DNA from: CAVSJR01 sp963728285
GTDB lineage: Bacteria; Actinomycetota; UBA4738; HRBIN12
Length of the DNA: 64,000 nucleotides
Assembly: GCA_963728285.1 (NCBI GenBank)
Contig: CAVSJR010000004.1
Location: forward strand, 1-64,000
Direction: 5' to 3'
Shown: piece after piece, positions 54,150 through 63,789 of the stretch
Numbering within the stretch: the first letter of the stretch is position 1
Layout of the letters: each line of letters starts with the position of its first letter
Made by a program: the position numbers and the translations under genes
Notes under the pieces: generated by a model
What the model saw: only the letters and a program-made list of their open reading frames with translations
What the model was told of the DNA's origin: nothing
Database searches by the model: none

Positions 54150-55121
54150 CTATCGCGCGCGGCGTCGTTCGGCCGGAGCGCCGTCCCGCTGCTCCTCCTT
54201 GACGGCCTCGACGCTCCTCCTGAGCGCGTCCATCAGCTCCTCGACCCGCGAGGGCTCCGGCGATGGTTCCGTCTCCCCGTGCCGGACGACCGACGGGGTC
54301 TTCTCAGCGATCATGCGAAGCAGCCCCTCTCGATACTCGTCGGCGTGGCGATCCGGATCCCACTCCGCGGCGAGCATCTCCACGAGCTGCTCCGCCAGCT
54401 CGAGCTCGCGGTCGCTCACCTGGACCCTCTCGAGCCCGCGCACGAGCGGCTCGGCGGGGCGGACCTCGTCGCCGAAGAACAGCGTCTCCAGGGCGATCAC
54501 CCCGTTCATCGGCCTCACGGCGACGAGGTGCGGCTTGGTCCTGAGGACGAAGCGGCCGATCCCGGCGCGACCTCGTCGCTCCAACGCCCGCAGGAGCAGC
54601 GCGTAGGGCTTCTCGCCGCCGGCATCCCGGCCCGGGGCGACGTAGTAGCTCTTCTCGAAGTACACGGGATCGACGTCGCCGAGATCGACGAACTCCTCGA
54701 TGTCGATCATGCGGCTGCGTTGGGGACGCGCCTCCTCGATCTCCCCCGGCTCCAGGAACACTGCCTGCCCGGGGTCCACCTCCACCCCCCGGACGAGATC
54801 GTCGTAGCCGACCTCGACCTCCCGCTGCCCTCCCGCGCCGCCCTCATCGCGGTCAGGCGGGCGTTCGGTTCCCTCGGCCCGCGAAGCCTCGGCGTCGGGC
54901 TCATCGGCGCGTTCGACGTCCTCGCCAAAGCCGTCACGCTCGTCGATATCCCGCGCGTCCGTCGGCTCAGCGTCGACGACCCGCCGATAGCGGACGCGCC
55001 TGCCGCTCTCGCGATCGTAGAGATGAAACCGAACGTCCTTGGGCTCGGTCGCCGGATACAGCGCGACGGGGATGGTGACGAGCCCGAACCTCAGCGCGCC
55101 GGTCCAGACGGATCGAGGCAT
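54150..55121 (-). CDS. ku: Ku protein, non-homologous end joining
   Basis: 323 residues. The Ku core begins MPRSVWTGALRFGLVTIPVALYPATE and contains DVRFHLYDRESGRRVRYRR. Further core motifs are VEVGYDDLVRGVEVDPGQ, FVDLGDVDPVYFEKSYYV, KPYALLLRALE, GRFVLRTKPHLVAVRP and AEQLVEMLAAEWDP. It forms the homodimeric ring that threads broken DNA ends and recruits LigD, which is not in this window. Between about residues 55 and 105 an acidic low-complexity insert replaces the usual short cysteine-containing loop. GGAGGG precedes ATG 55121. It is convergent with the PotD-like gene. Confidence 0.92.
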   Translation of the reverse strand: MPRSVWTGALRFGLVTIPVALYPATEPKDVRFHLYDRESGRRVRYRRVVDAEPTDARDIDERDGFGEDVERADEPDAEASRAEGTERPPDRDEGGAGGQREVEVGYDDLVRGVEVDPGQAVFLEPGEIEEARPQRSRMIDIEEFVDLGDVDPVYFEKSYYVAPGRDAGGEKPYALLLRALERRGRAGIGRFVLRTKPHLVAVRPMNGVIALETLFFGDEVRPAEPLVRGLERVQVSDRELELAEQLVEMLAAEWDPDRHADEYREGLLRMIAEKTPSVVRHGETEPSPEPSRVEELMDALRRSVEAVKEEQRDGAPAERRRAR

Positions 55122-55146
55122 GATGTCCCTCCTCACTCGTGGCGAG

Positions 55147-57146
55147 TCATAGCGATCCCTGGGGATGCGACAGGCCTTCCCGGGTCGGGTGGGTCGCCGC
55201 CGAAGGCGAGCGATGGAGGGCCGCCGTCGCGCGGATCACGTGCATCACGGCGTTGATCAGCGCCAGATGCGTGAATCCCTGAGGGAAGTTGCCGAGGTGC
55301 CTTCCGCTGCCCGGGTCGATCTCCTCGCGCGAACAACCCGAGCGGGCTCGAGCTGGCGAGCATCCGCTCCAGCAGGGCCTGCGCGCGTCCCACCTCCCCG
55401 ATCTCCGCGAACGCGGAGACGAGCCAGAACGAGCAGGCGGCGAACGTCGCGTCCTCGCCCGGCAGGCCGTCGTCGGTCTCCTTCACGCGATAGCGGAGCA
55501 CCATCCCGTCGACCGTGAGTTCGTCCGCGATCGCATGGACGGTGGCCCGGATCCGGTCGTCGTCCGGCGGCAGGAACCGGAACAGCGGCGCCAGCAACAG
55601 CGACGCGTCCAGCGCCGTCGATCCGTACGACTGCGTCAGCACGCCGCGATCGTCGACGCCGTGCTTCAGCACGTCGGCGTGGATCTCCTCTGCGGCCTCG
55701 CGCCAGCGCTGTCCCTCGGAATTCGACATCTCGTGCGCGAGGACCGCACCGCGGTCGCACGCGACCCAGCACATGATCTTCGAGGAGGTGAAGTGCAGCG
55801 GCTCGCCGCGGATCTCCCAGATGCCGCGGTCGGGCTCTCGCCAGTTGTCGATCGCCGCCTCGACCTGCGCGCTCAGGAACCGCCACATGTCGCCGCTGAC
55901 GAACTCGCCCGCCTTGTGGTGCAGGTACACGGAGTCGAGCAGGGCACCCCAGACGTCGTGCTGCTCCTGCCGATAGGCGTCGTTGCCGATTCGAACCGGG
56001 CGCGACCACTCGTAGCCGGTGAGATGGTCGAGCGTGCTCTCGTCGAGCTCGTCCTCGCCGCCGATGCCGTAGACCACCTGGAGCGGTCGCCCGCCATCCG
56101 CGCGATCCCGGATGAAGTTGAAGAAGCTCTTCGCCTCGTTCACGAATCCGAGCGTGTAGAGGCTCCACAGCGCGAAGGTCGAATCGCGGACCCAGCTGTA
56201 CCGGTAGTCCCAGTTCCGCTCGCCGCCGATCGTCTCCGGGAGGGAGGTCGTGGGCGCGGCCATCAGCGCGCCCGTCGGAGAGTAGGTGAGCCCCTTCAGC
56301 GCCAGCGCGCTTCGCTGCAGGTGGGTCGTCCAGGGATGATCCGGAAACGTCGCCCGATCGAGCCAGTCGCGCCAGTAATCAAGCGTTCGCTCCATCTGCT
56401 CGATGCGCGCCGGCCACGTCGCTCGGCACCAGGTCCGAGCCGTCCCAGGAGAGGGCGGCGAAGACGCGATCGCCCTCGTTCATGATCCGAAAGGCGAGCG
56501 CGGCGCGGCCCTCGAACCCCAACCGCATGTCGGTCGTCAGGTGCAGCTCCGGATCGTCCTCGCCGCCGCGCGCGACCGCCCGCCCGTATCCCTCGCCGGC
56601 GAACGACCAGACGGCGTCCCGGCGCCCGTAGTCGTAGACCGGCTGGCAGTCGAGGTCGACCTCGACCTGGCCGTTCACGCACTCCGCGAGCCTGAGCAGC
56701 ACGTGCTGTGCTCGATGGTTGCCCGGAGGGCGGACGTAGCGTTCGTCGCGACGATCGTCCTCGGGCCACGGGCCGACGAGCAGGGCGTCCTGGACCACGA
56801 GCCATCCGGACTCGGTCTGCCACGTCGTCTCCAGCACGTTCGTCCCCGGGACGTAGCGGCGCGACGCCGGCACCTGGCGGTCCGGCGGACCCATCCGGAA
56901 CGATCCGGCCGCCCGATCGAGGATCGCCGTGAAGACGCTCGGGCTGTCGGGCCGGGGCAGGCACATCCACTCGACGGCGCCGCTCGGCGCGACGAGGGCA
57001 TTCACCTCGCGGTCGGCGAGGAACCCGTACGACGCGATCGGCGGGAAGGGGGCCGTGGTCGGGCCGACGGGCGTGAACGCTCCTCCCGCCGGCGGGGTCA
57101 TCGGTCGCTCCGACGGGGCGGACGGATCATCGGGTGCGCGTCTCAT
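55147..57146 (-). CDS. GH15 glucoamylase/trehalase-like glycosidase (two frameshifts)
   Basis: About 666 residues. The N-terminal beta domain (PIASYGFLADREVNALVAPSG, WMCLPRPDSPSVFTAILD) is followed by an (alpha/alpha)6 barrel with GERNWDYRYSWVRD, SYGSTALDASLLLAP and DATFAACSFWLVSAFAEIG. These are GH15 signatures; actinobacterial relatives hydrolyse trehalose or glucans. +1 shifts near 56405 (ARIEQMERT) and near 55340 (FA to EEIDPGSGRHLGNFPQGFTH) are bridged, and the protein ends HPQGSL. Start ATG 57146 has GGAG 7 bases upstream. It is cytoplasmic, with no signal peptide. Confidence 0.87.
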
Positions 57147-57334
57147 TCGGATACTCCGATACCAAGGGTCGCGGGGAGCAAGCTTCTCACGCACCTCCCT
57201 TCCCGCGTTCGGGCTCGCGCGAACCTCGAGGCGCCTCCCGAGTCCATCGGCCCCGGGCTGCCGGATCGGCCCGGGGAGGGGAGCGGGGAGCGGAAGGCGG
57301 GTAAGACTAGTGGAACGGACGGAGGAGGCCGGCG

Positions 57335-58153
57335 ATGCAGACGAGGATCTTCGGCACGAGCGGTCGCGAGGTGCCGGTCATCGGCCTCGGGACGTGGCGC
57401 GTCTTCGACCTGCCACCCGATCGCGAGGACGTCGCCCGCAGCGTCGTGGATGCGGCGTTCGCCGCCGGCGTCCGCTTCGCGGACTCCTCGCCGATGTACG
57501 GTCGCGCGGAGGGCGTGCTCGGACGGGCGCTGGGCGAGCGTCGTAGGGACTTCGTCGTGGCGACGAAGATCTGGGCGGCGACCCCCGCCGAGGGACGCAG
57601 GCAGTTCGAGCGCCAGCTCGCCCTCTACGACGGCGTCGTCGACGTGGAGCAGGTGCACAACCTCCTGGCGTGGTCGGAGCAGATCGAATGGATGCGGCAC
57701 GAGCGGGCCGCCGGCCGGATCGGGCTGCTCGGCGCGACGCACTACGATCCGCGCGCGTTCGGCGAGCTGGAGCGCGTGATGCGAACGGGCAGGATCGACG
57801 CGATCCAGGTCCCGTACAACCCGGCGGAGCGCGACGCCGAGGCGCGCATCCTGCCGCTCGCGCAGGAGCTTGGGCTCGGCGTCATCGCGATGCGACCGCT
57901 CGGCTCGGGCGAGTTGTTCCCGGGACCCCCGCCGTCGGAGCTCCGGGCGCTCGGCGTCTCATCGTGGGCGGAGGCGCTGCTGCGCTGGTGCCTCTCGGAC
58001 GAGCGCATCCACGTCGCGATCCCCGCGACCGCCGACCCCGAGCACGCGGCCGAGAACGCGCGGGCGGGCGACGGCCCGTGGTTCGGGCCGGAGGAGCGTG
58101 CGCGCGTCGAGCAGCTCGCCGGCCTCGGCCGTTCGCGGGACACGGCTTCGTAG
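57335..58153 (+). CDS. aldo/keto reductase
   Basis: 272 residues of TIM-barrel AKR type: a start MQTRIFGTSGREVPVIGLGT, the catalytic aspartate and tyrosine in FADSSPMYGRAE, the lysine in VATKIWA, the active-site histidine position as VEQVHNLLAW, and an NADPH loop of the family (VIAMRPLGSG, AIPATADPEHAAENA). It reduces aldehydes or ketones using NADPH. GGAGGAGG precedes ATG 57335. A 15-base-pair hairpin beyond the stop probably ends the transcript. The substrate is unknown. Confidence 0.9.
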   Translation: MQTRIFGTSGREVPVIGLGTWRVFDLPPDREDVARSVVDAAFAAGVRFADSSPMYGRAEGVLGRALGERRRDFVVATKIWAATPAEGRRQFERQLALYDGVVDVEQVHNLLAWSEQIEWMRHERAAGRIGLLGATHYDPRAFGELERVMRTGRIDAIQVPYNPAERDAEARILPLAQELGLGVIAMRPLGSGELFPGPPPSELRALGVSSWAEALLRWCLSDERIHVAIPATADPEHAAENARAGDGPWFGPEERARVEQLAGLGRSRDTAS

Positions 58154-58494
58154 GACGCCCGAAATCCGCCATTTGCCCCCGTTCCGACGCTCGGAGCGCG
58201 AGGTAGAACAGAGCGTGCGATCGATCCGGTTCCGGCAACGGGACCCGCGGGAACCGGATCGATCCTCGGGTCTGTCGACAGTCGGGATCGTCGGGTTCTT
58301 CCCCTTCAGAGCCCCGGCGGTCCCGGCTGTCGGCGCAATGCGCGCCCCCTCGGTGCGCTGAACCCAACGCCTCCTTCCTCTCGCGTCTCCACCGCCCTTG
58401 CCCTCCGGCCGCTCGCCGGCGCCCGTCGGCGGATAGCCTTGGTGGCTCCGAACGACGAGCCCGGACGACGAGGGCCGGACCAGGAGGGGGATGC
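58154..58494. other. 341-base intergenic region
   Basis: Besides the 15-bp inverted repeat it contains TAGCCT (about 58433-58438), a possible -10 for the dehydrogenase gene, and GGAGGGGG just before the GTG at 58495. No coding sequence is supported. Confidence 0.5.
58219..58264 (+). terminator. 15-bp perfect inverted repeat after the aldo/keto reductase
   Basis: GATCGATCCGGTTCC (58219-58233) and GGAACCGGATCGATC (58250-58264) are exactly complementary around a 16-base loop. It lies 66 bases after the stop in a gene-free stretch. No T tract follows. It is probably a terminator, although a protein-binding site is possible. Confidence 0.6.
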
Positions 58495-61007
58495 GTGACC
58501 GGCGAGGCGCTGCTCGACGACTCGATCTCCGCGACGCGGTTCGCCCCGGAGGCGAGCGACGGGGACCTCCCGGGCCGCGTCCGTGCGGTCGTGATCGGGG
58601 GCGGCATGGCGGGCTCGAGCGCCGCCTATCACCTCGCCGGGCTGGGGGTGTCCGACGTCCTCGTCCTCGAGCGCAAGCGGATCGCCTCCGGGACGAGCTG
58701 GCATGCGGCCGGGCTGCTGGCCCGGGTCCGCGGGTCGCATCCCATGACCGAGCTCGCCGGCTACGGCGTCGACACCTACGCGCGGCTCGAGGCGGAGACC
58801 GGCGTGCCGATCGGATACCACCGCAGCGGCTCCCTGACCCTCGCCCGAACGCCCGGCCGGATGGACGAGATCGCGTACACGGCGGCGATGGCACGTCACC
58901 ACGGGGCCGAGGCGAACATCATCGCCCCCGAGGCCGTCGGCGAGCTGTGGCCGCTCGCCTCGACCGAGGGGCTCCTGGGAGGGCTCCACCAGCCGGGCGA
59001 CGCCTCGCGTGAACCCGGGCTGGGCGGCCCTCGCGTTCGCCAAGGGCGCGCACGACCGCGGCGTGATCATCCGCGAAGGCGTCCGCGTCGATCGCATCCT
59101 CACCTCCGGCGATGCCGTGGTCGGGGTGCAGACCGAACGCGGGATCGTGGAGTGCGAGATCGTGGTGGCATGCTGCGGCCTGTGGACGCGCGACCTCGCT
59201 GCCTCCGTCGGCGCGTCGGTCCCGCTGTATGCGGCCGAGCACGTGCACGTGACGACGGGCCCGATCGATGGGCGCGGTCGCGTCGCTTCCCATCCTTCGC
59301 GATCTCGACGGCTACCTCTACATCCGCCACTATCGCGGCCGGCTCCTCGTCGGGGCCTTCGAGCCGAACGGCAAGCCGCGATCCACGGAGTCGATCGGCC
59401 GTGACTTCGCGTTCGGCGAGTTCGATCCGGACTGGGATCACTTCGCGCCCGTCCGCCGGAACGCCGAGCAGCGCGTGCCCGCCCTGAGGTCCGCGGAATG
59501 GGAGCGCTTCCTGTGTGCGCCCGAGAGCTTCACGCCGGACGCGAACTTCTGCCTCGGGGAGACGCCGGAGGTCCGAGGCCTCTACGTGAGCGCCGGCTTC
59601 AACTCGCAGGGGATCATCTACGGCCCCGGGGCCGGCCGCGCCCTGGCCGAGTGGATCGTCGAGGGAGCCCCGGCGTTCGACGCCTCGGAGGTCGACGTCG
59701 GCCGGTTCGCACGGTCGCAGTCCAACCGGCGGTACCTGCACGAGCGCACGCGCGAGGGCCTGGGGCGCCTCTACGCGCTCCACTGGCCGTTCCTTCAGCC
59801 CTCGACCGCCCGCGGCGTGCGCCGAACGCCGCTGTACGAGCGGCTGGCGCAGGCGAACGCGTGCTTCGGCGAGGCCGCCGGGTGGGAGCGGGCGAACTGG
59901 TTCGCGCCTCCGGGGGTCGGATCCGGCCTACGAGTACTCCTTCGGCCGGCAGAACTGGTTCGACGCCGCGGGGGAGGAGCACCGGGCCGCGCGCGAGGCG
60001 GTCGCCCTCTTCGATCTCTCGAGCTTCGCCAAGTTCGAGGTCGTGGGGCCGGGAGCGCTCGGCGTCCTCCAGCGAGTGTGCACGGCGAACGTCGACGTCC
60101 GACGTCGGAAGGATCGTCTACACGCTCATGCTCAATCATCGCGGCGGGATCGAGCTCGACGGGACCGTCACGCGCCTCGCCGAGGACCGGTTCCTCGTGG
60201 TCACGCCCACCGTGACGCAGCGCGCCGCGTACCACCGGCTGCGGCGGGCCGCCGCCGAGGCGCCGCAGCGCCGCGAGCGTCTTCGATGCCACATCCGGAT
60301 GGGCGACGCTTGCGGTGATGGGACCGCGGAGCCGCGAGCTCCTCACCCGGATCTCCCCGGACGACCTGTCGAACGCCGCCCATCCGTGGGGACGGGCGCG
60401 CGAGATCGAGGTCGGCCGACGCGTTCGCCCGCGCCCTGCGCATCTCGTTCGTCGGCGAGCTGGGGTGGGAGCTGTACGTCCCGAGCGAGTTCGCGGTCAA
60501 CGTCTACGACGCGATCGTGACGGCCGGCGCGGGCCTCGGCCTGCGCCACGCCGGCTATCACGCGCTCGACTCGCTGCGGGCCGAGAAGGGGTATCGCCAT
60601 CTCGGCCACGACATCGGGCCCGCGGACGACCCGTTTCAGGCCGCGCTCGAGTTCACGGTGGCGATGGAGAAGGACGGAGGCTTCGTCGGCCGGGATGCCC
60701 TGCTCCACAAGGCTTCGCAGCCCCCATCGCGCCGCCAGGTGTTCGTCAAGCTCGACGATCCCGACCCCCTCCTCTACCACGGGGAATCCATCCTGCTGGA
60801 GGGCCGCGTGGTCGGCAGGGTATCGAGCGGCGCCTACGGGCACACGCTCGGCGCGGCGGTCGGCCTCGGCTTCGTCAGCCGGGCGGCCCTCGAGGCCGTG
60901 GCCGGGCGCCGGATGGGTTCGAGATCGACGTCGCCGGCACCCTCGTTCCCGCCACGCTCAGCGACACGCCCTTCTACGACCCGGGCAACGATCGACTCCG
61001 CGCGTAG
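58495..61007 (+). CDS. dimethylglycine/sarcosine dehydrogenase-like flavoenzyme with GcvT domains (seven frameshifts)
   Basis: About 836 residues after repair. The FAD-binding start is VRAVVIGGGMAGSSAAYHLA with SGTSWHAAGLL, as in the covalently flavinylated family. The DAO domain continues to GLYVSAGFNSQGIIYGPGAG, then a FAO_M region (YSFGRQNWFDAAGEEHRAAR) and the GcvT aminomethyltransferase-like half (DGGFVGRDALL, SSGAYGHTLGAAVGLGFV). Shifts lie near 59005, 59285, 59925, 60095, 60270, 60412 (all +1) and 60918 (-1). It would demethylate N-methylglycines, passing formaldehyde to tetrahydrofolate. GTG 58495 has a strong Shine-Dalgarno. Confidence 0.85.
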
Positions 61008-61028
61008 TCGGCCGAGTCGTCCGAATCG

Positions 61029-61508
61029 TCAGAGCGATGCCGAGAGCGCGCCGACGGCCTGTTCCTCGAGCCACGTGAGGTAGGCGTACATGCCGAACAT
61101 CGGCGCGCGAGGATCGTCGTCCGCGATCCGCGAGGCGTCGAGCTCCTCGGTGACGTCCAGGCGCAGTCCCAGCACCAACCGCGCATCGTTGATCGCGGAG
61201 AGCCAGGCGAGGAGCTCCTCCTCCGAGAGGCGCTCCGCATCGATGGTCCGCTTCATCACCTCGAGTGCATCCTCGCGCTGGCGTCGAAGGTCGTCGTGCG
61301 TCATGTCGCGGAACTCCCGCTCGTGCTCGGCGTCCTCCGGGTAGGCCGCGGGGAAGAGCCGCTCGAGGACCGGATCGTCGCTTCCGTGGATCTCGAGGAG
61401 CTGGTCGGGGAGCTGCCGAAGGACCTCACGCTCGGGCTCGGGGATGCGGAGCTCGAAGTCCCCCTTGCGGCTCCGCCTGATGCGGCGGTCGTCACGGAGC
61501 TTCGCCAC
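61029..61508 (-). CDS. DUF2017 family protein
   Basis: 159 residues, helical: VAKLRDDRRIRRSRKGDFEL, then LRQLPDQLLEIHGSDDPVLE, RLFPAAYPEDAEHEREF, LSEEELLAWLSAINDARLVLG and a terminal YLTWLEEQAVGAL. This is the actinobacterial DUF2017 family, usually found immediately after clpS, as here (GTG 61508, two bases after the ClpS stop). Its role in the Clp or N-degron pathway is suggested by this conserved linkage, not by known activity. Confidence 0.88.
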   Translation of the reverse strand: MAKLRDDRRIRRSRKGDFELRIPEPEREVLRQLPDQLLEIHGSDDPVLERLFPAAYPEDAEHEREFRDMTHDDLRRQREDALEVMKRTIDAERLSEEELLAWLSAINDARLVLGLRLDVTEELDASRIADDDPRAPMFGMYAYLTWLEEQAVGALSASL

Positions 61509-61510
61509 GC

Positions 61511-61819
61511 TCAGCGGTCCTTTTGCATCGTCGCCCAGAGGCCGTGGGCGTGCAGCCGCGCCACGTCGAACTCCGCCTTCTCGCGCGTGCCGTGGCTCAC
61601 GGCCGCCTTGCCCTTGTGATGGACGTCGAGCATGAGCTTGGTCGCCCTCGCCCGCGAATAGCCGAAGAGCTTCTGGAACACCCACGTCACGTAGGACATG
61701 AGGTTGATCGGGTCGTTCCAGACGATCACGACCCAGGGGACGTCCGGCTCGGCGACCTCCTCGCCGATCGGCTGCTCGGTCTCGACCGGGGTCGGGGCCG
61801 TGATCGTCTCGGCTCTCAC
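61511..61819 (-). CDS. clpS: ATP-dependent Clp protease adaptor
   Basis: 102 residues. The ClpS core WVVIVWNDPINLMSYVTWVF supplies the Asn-Asp pocket for N-degron binding, followed by KLMLDVHHKGKAAVSHGTREKAE and the terminal ARLHAHGLWATMQKD. The N-terminal 30 residues are the flexible tail that enters ClpC/ClpA. It delivers N-end-rule substrates to the Clp protease. GTG 61819 matches family length. It is the first gene of the pair with DUF2017. Confidence 0.95.
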   Translation of the reverse strand: MRAETITAPTPVETEQPIGEEVAEPDVPWVVIVWNDPINLMSYVTWVFQKLFGYSRARATKLMLDVHHKGKAAVSHGTREKAEFDVARLHAHGLWATMQKDR

Positions 61820-61935
61820 CCGTTGATTGTGGCAGCGCAGCGAGTCCCGGCCCACCTCCCGCCTCCGAGGGAAGCCTCGACGCCTCCGGCGGCAGGTTGC
61901 GCCGGGCGTCGCCGGTGGGTCAGACTCGGGCCGAC

Positions 61936-63105
61936 ATGCAGAGTCCCTCCCCCCGGCGGCGCCCCGGACGCGCGAGCCTCGTTTCGTCTGTCTTCGTGAT
62001 CGCCGTGCTGGCCTGCATTCCGGTCGCGCGAGCGGCGGAGCCCGACGTCGCGCCCGGCACCGGGCGGCGCGGCCCACCGTGCACGGTGGGCGGCACGGAG
62101 GCGGGAGAGCTCGTCGAGGGGACGGCCGGCGACGACATCCTCTGCGGGTTCGGCGGCGCCGACCGGCTGCTCGGGCACGGAGGCCACGACACCATCTATG
62201 GGGGCGAGGGCGACGACGTCCTCAAGGGCGGGTCCGGGATCGATCAGCTGATCGGCGAGTCCGGCACCGATACGTACGGTGGGGGGAAGGGGGACCTGGA
62301 TCGTGCGTGGTTCACGCACGCGCCGGGGCCGGTCGAGGTGCGACTGTCCGAGGGGTCGGCGCTCGGCGACGGGGCGCTCGGCGATCCGGACGCCGTCGAG
62401 GGCCTTCGCGGCGTCGAGGGCGCCGTGGGGACGCCGTTCGGCGACGTCATGACCGGCGACGCCGGCCCCAATACGTTCGCGGGCTCCGGCGGGAGCGACC
62501 GGCTCCGCGGTGGGCGGGGCCTCGACGTCGCGAACTACGAGTTCGCGGCGGGATCGGTGCGCATCGACCTCGCCGCGGGGCATGCCCGGGGCGCGGACGG
62601 CCGCGACGTCCTCGTCGGCATCGAGGGCATCCTCGGGTCGGCGTTCGACGACCAGCTCCTCGGGGACGGCGGGAACAACGCGATCGCCGGCCTCAGCGGC
62701 GACGACGTCATGGACGGACGCGGCTCGCAGCTGGACACGCTCTCGTATGCCTTCGCTCCCGTCGGCGTCACGGTCGATCTTCGCCTCGGCGCGGCGTTCG
62801 GCGAGGGCAACGACACGCTGGCCGGCTTCGAGCGTGTCTCGGGGTCGCCCCACGGTGACACGTTGGTCGGCGACGACGACGCCGACACGTTGTACGGCCT
62901 CGGCGGCGCCGACACGGTGGAGGGCCGGGGCGGTCCGGACCTGCTCGCCACCCAGGGCGGAAACGACGAGCTCCTCGGAGGTCCGGGCCGCGACGACCTG
63001 AACGGCGGGTCCGGAGGCGACGACATGGACGGCGGCCCGAACGCCGATCGGTGTGTGCAGGCCGGCGGCACCGGCACCGTCGTCAACTGCGAGTCGACGC
63101 CCTAA
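61936..63105 (+). CDS. secreted RTX/hemolysin-type calcium-binding repeat protein
   Basis: 389 residues. A signal peptide (SLVSSVFVIAVLACIPVARAA) is followed by many GGxGxDxhx repeats (GFGGADRLL, GGEGDDVLK, GGSGIDQLI, GLGGADTVE, GGSGGDDMD), interspersed with longer beta units of a peralysin-like pattern (DTLSYAFAPVGVTVDLRLG, DVANYEFAAGSVRIDLAAG). It ends CVQAGGTGTVVNCE, with paired cysteines as in the RTX protein at 48.6 kb. It is calcium-dependent and extracellular, with no catalytic domain. It is divergent from clpS. Confidence 0.9.
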   Translation: MQSPSPRRRPGRASLVSSVFVIAVLACIPVARAAEPDVAPGTGRRGPPCTVGGTEAGELVEGTAGDDILCGFGGADRLLGHGGHDTIYGGEGDDVLKGGSGIDQLIGESGTDTYGGGKGDLDRAWFTHAPGPVEVRLSEGSALGDGALGDPDAVEGLRGVEGAVGTPFGDVMTGDAGPNTFAGSGGSDRLRGGRGLDVANYEFAAGSVRIDLAAGHARGADGRDVLVGIEGILGSAFDDQLLGDGGNNAIAGLSGDDVMDGRGSQLDTLSYAFAPVGVTVDLRLGAAFGEGNDTLAGFERVSGSPHGDTLVGDDDADTLYGLGGADTVEGRGGPDLLATQGGNDELLGGPGRDDLNGGSGGDDMDGGPNADRCVQAGGTGTVVNCESTP

Positions 63106-63136
63106 CGAGGCCCGGCCGGGCCGCGCGCGACGACGA

Positions 63137-63700
63137 TCAGGCGGCGTTGGGAAGCAGCCGCCTCGCCAGGCCGGCGACCATGCTCTGCGGCTTCTGCTGC
63201 TCGCCCATCTTCGAGGAGATGATGATGAGGGCGCCGACGTGCGCCGGAATCGCCCACTGGAGGACCTTCAGCTGGCGCTGGGCCTTCGCGACCTCCGGAG
63301 GCGTCTCCTCGTTCGGCGTGACGGCGTCCTGCGCCCGCACCTCTTCCGCATCCATGATCTTCTGCCCGAGGTAGCGAGAGTACGCGGTGGCGGCCAGCGC
63401 CAGCGCGCTGACGCCCGTCTTCACCAGGCTCACCTGGCCGACGCCCTGCTGCGCTCGAAGCCTGTCGCGGTTGGACCACGTGAGGGCGGCCCCGCCGACG
63501 ACGTAGGCGCCGATCGCGGCGAGATTGACGGGCGTCCATCTCGCCCACCCGGCGTTGGACACGCGAATTCGGTCCTTCGGCTTCTGGACCGCCGCCGAGG
63601 CGCCGTTCAGCCCGACCGCGCCCATGAGCGATCCGCCGAACCACGTCGCGAGGCCGAGGTCGTGGATCGATCGGGCGAGGGTGTCGTCTCCGTCCATCAT
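63137..63700 (-). CDS. membrane protein of unknown function
   Basis: 187 residues. Segments LATWFGGSLMGAVGLNG, PVNLAAIGAYVVGGAALTW, SLVKTGVSALALAATAYSRY and LQWAIPAHVGALIIISSK look like four membrane-associated helices. A charged loop (AEEVRAQDAVTPNEETPPEV) lies between the third and fourth. The double ATG at 63700/63697 follows GGAAGGAGCC. Actinobacteria carry many similar uncharacterised proteins. It is convergent with the RTX gene; a GGCCCGGCCGGGCC palindrome (63109-63122) lies between the stops. Confidence 0.75.
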   Translation of the reverse strand: MMDGDDTLARSIHDLGLATWFGGSLMGAVGLNGASAAVQKPKDRIRVSNAGWARWTPVNLAAIGAYVVGGAALTWSNRDRLRAQQGVGQVSLVKTGVSALALAATAYSRYLGQKIMDAEEVRAQDAVTPNEETPPEVAKAQRQLKVLQWAIPAHVGALIIISSKMGEQQKPQSMVAGLARRLLPNAA

Positions 63701-63789
63701 GGCTCCTTCCGGGGTTGGCGCCGCATGTTCCGTTCCTCTCGATGCGTGCCAGATACCCGGGCCCCGGCAACGGAAACGCTCCACGGTGA

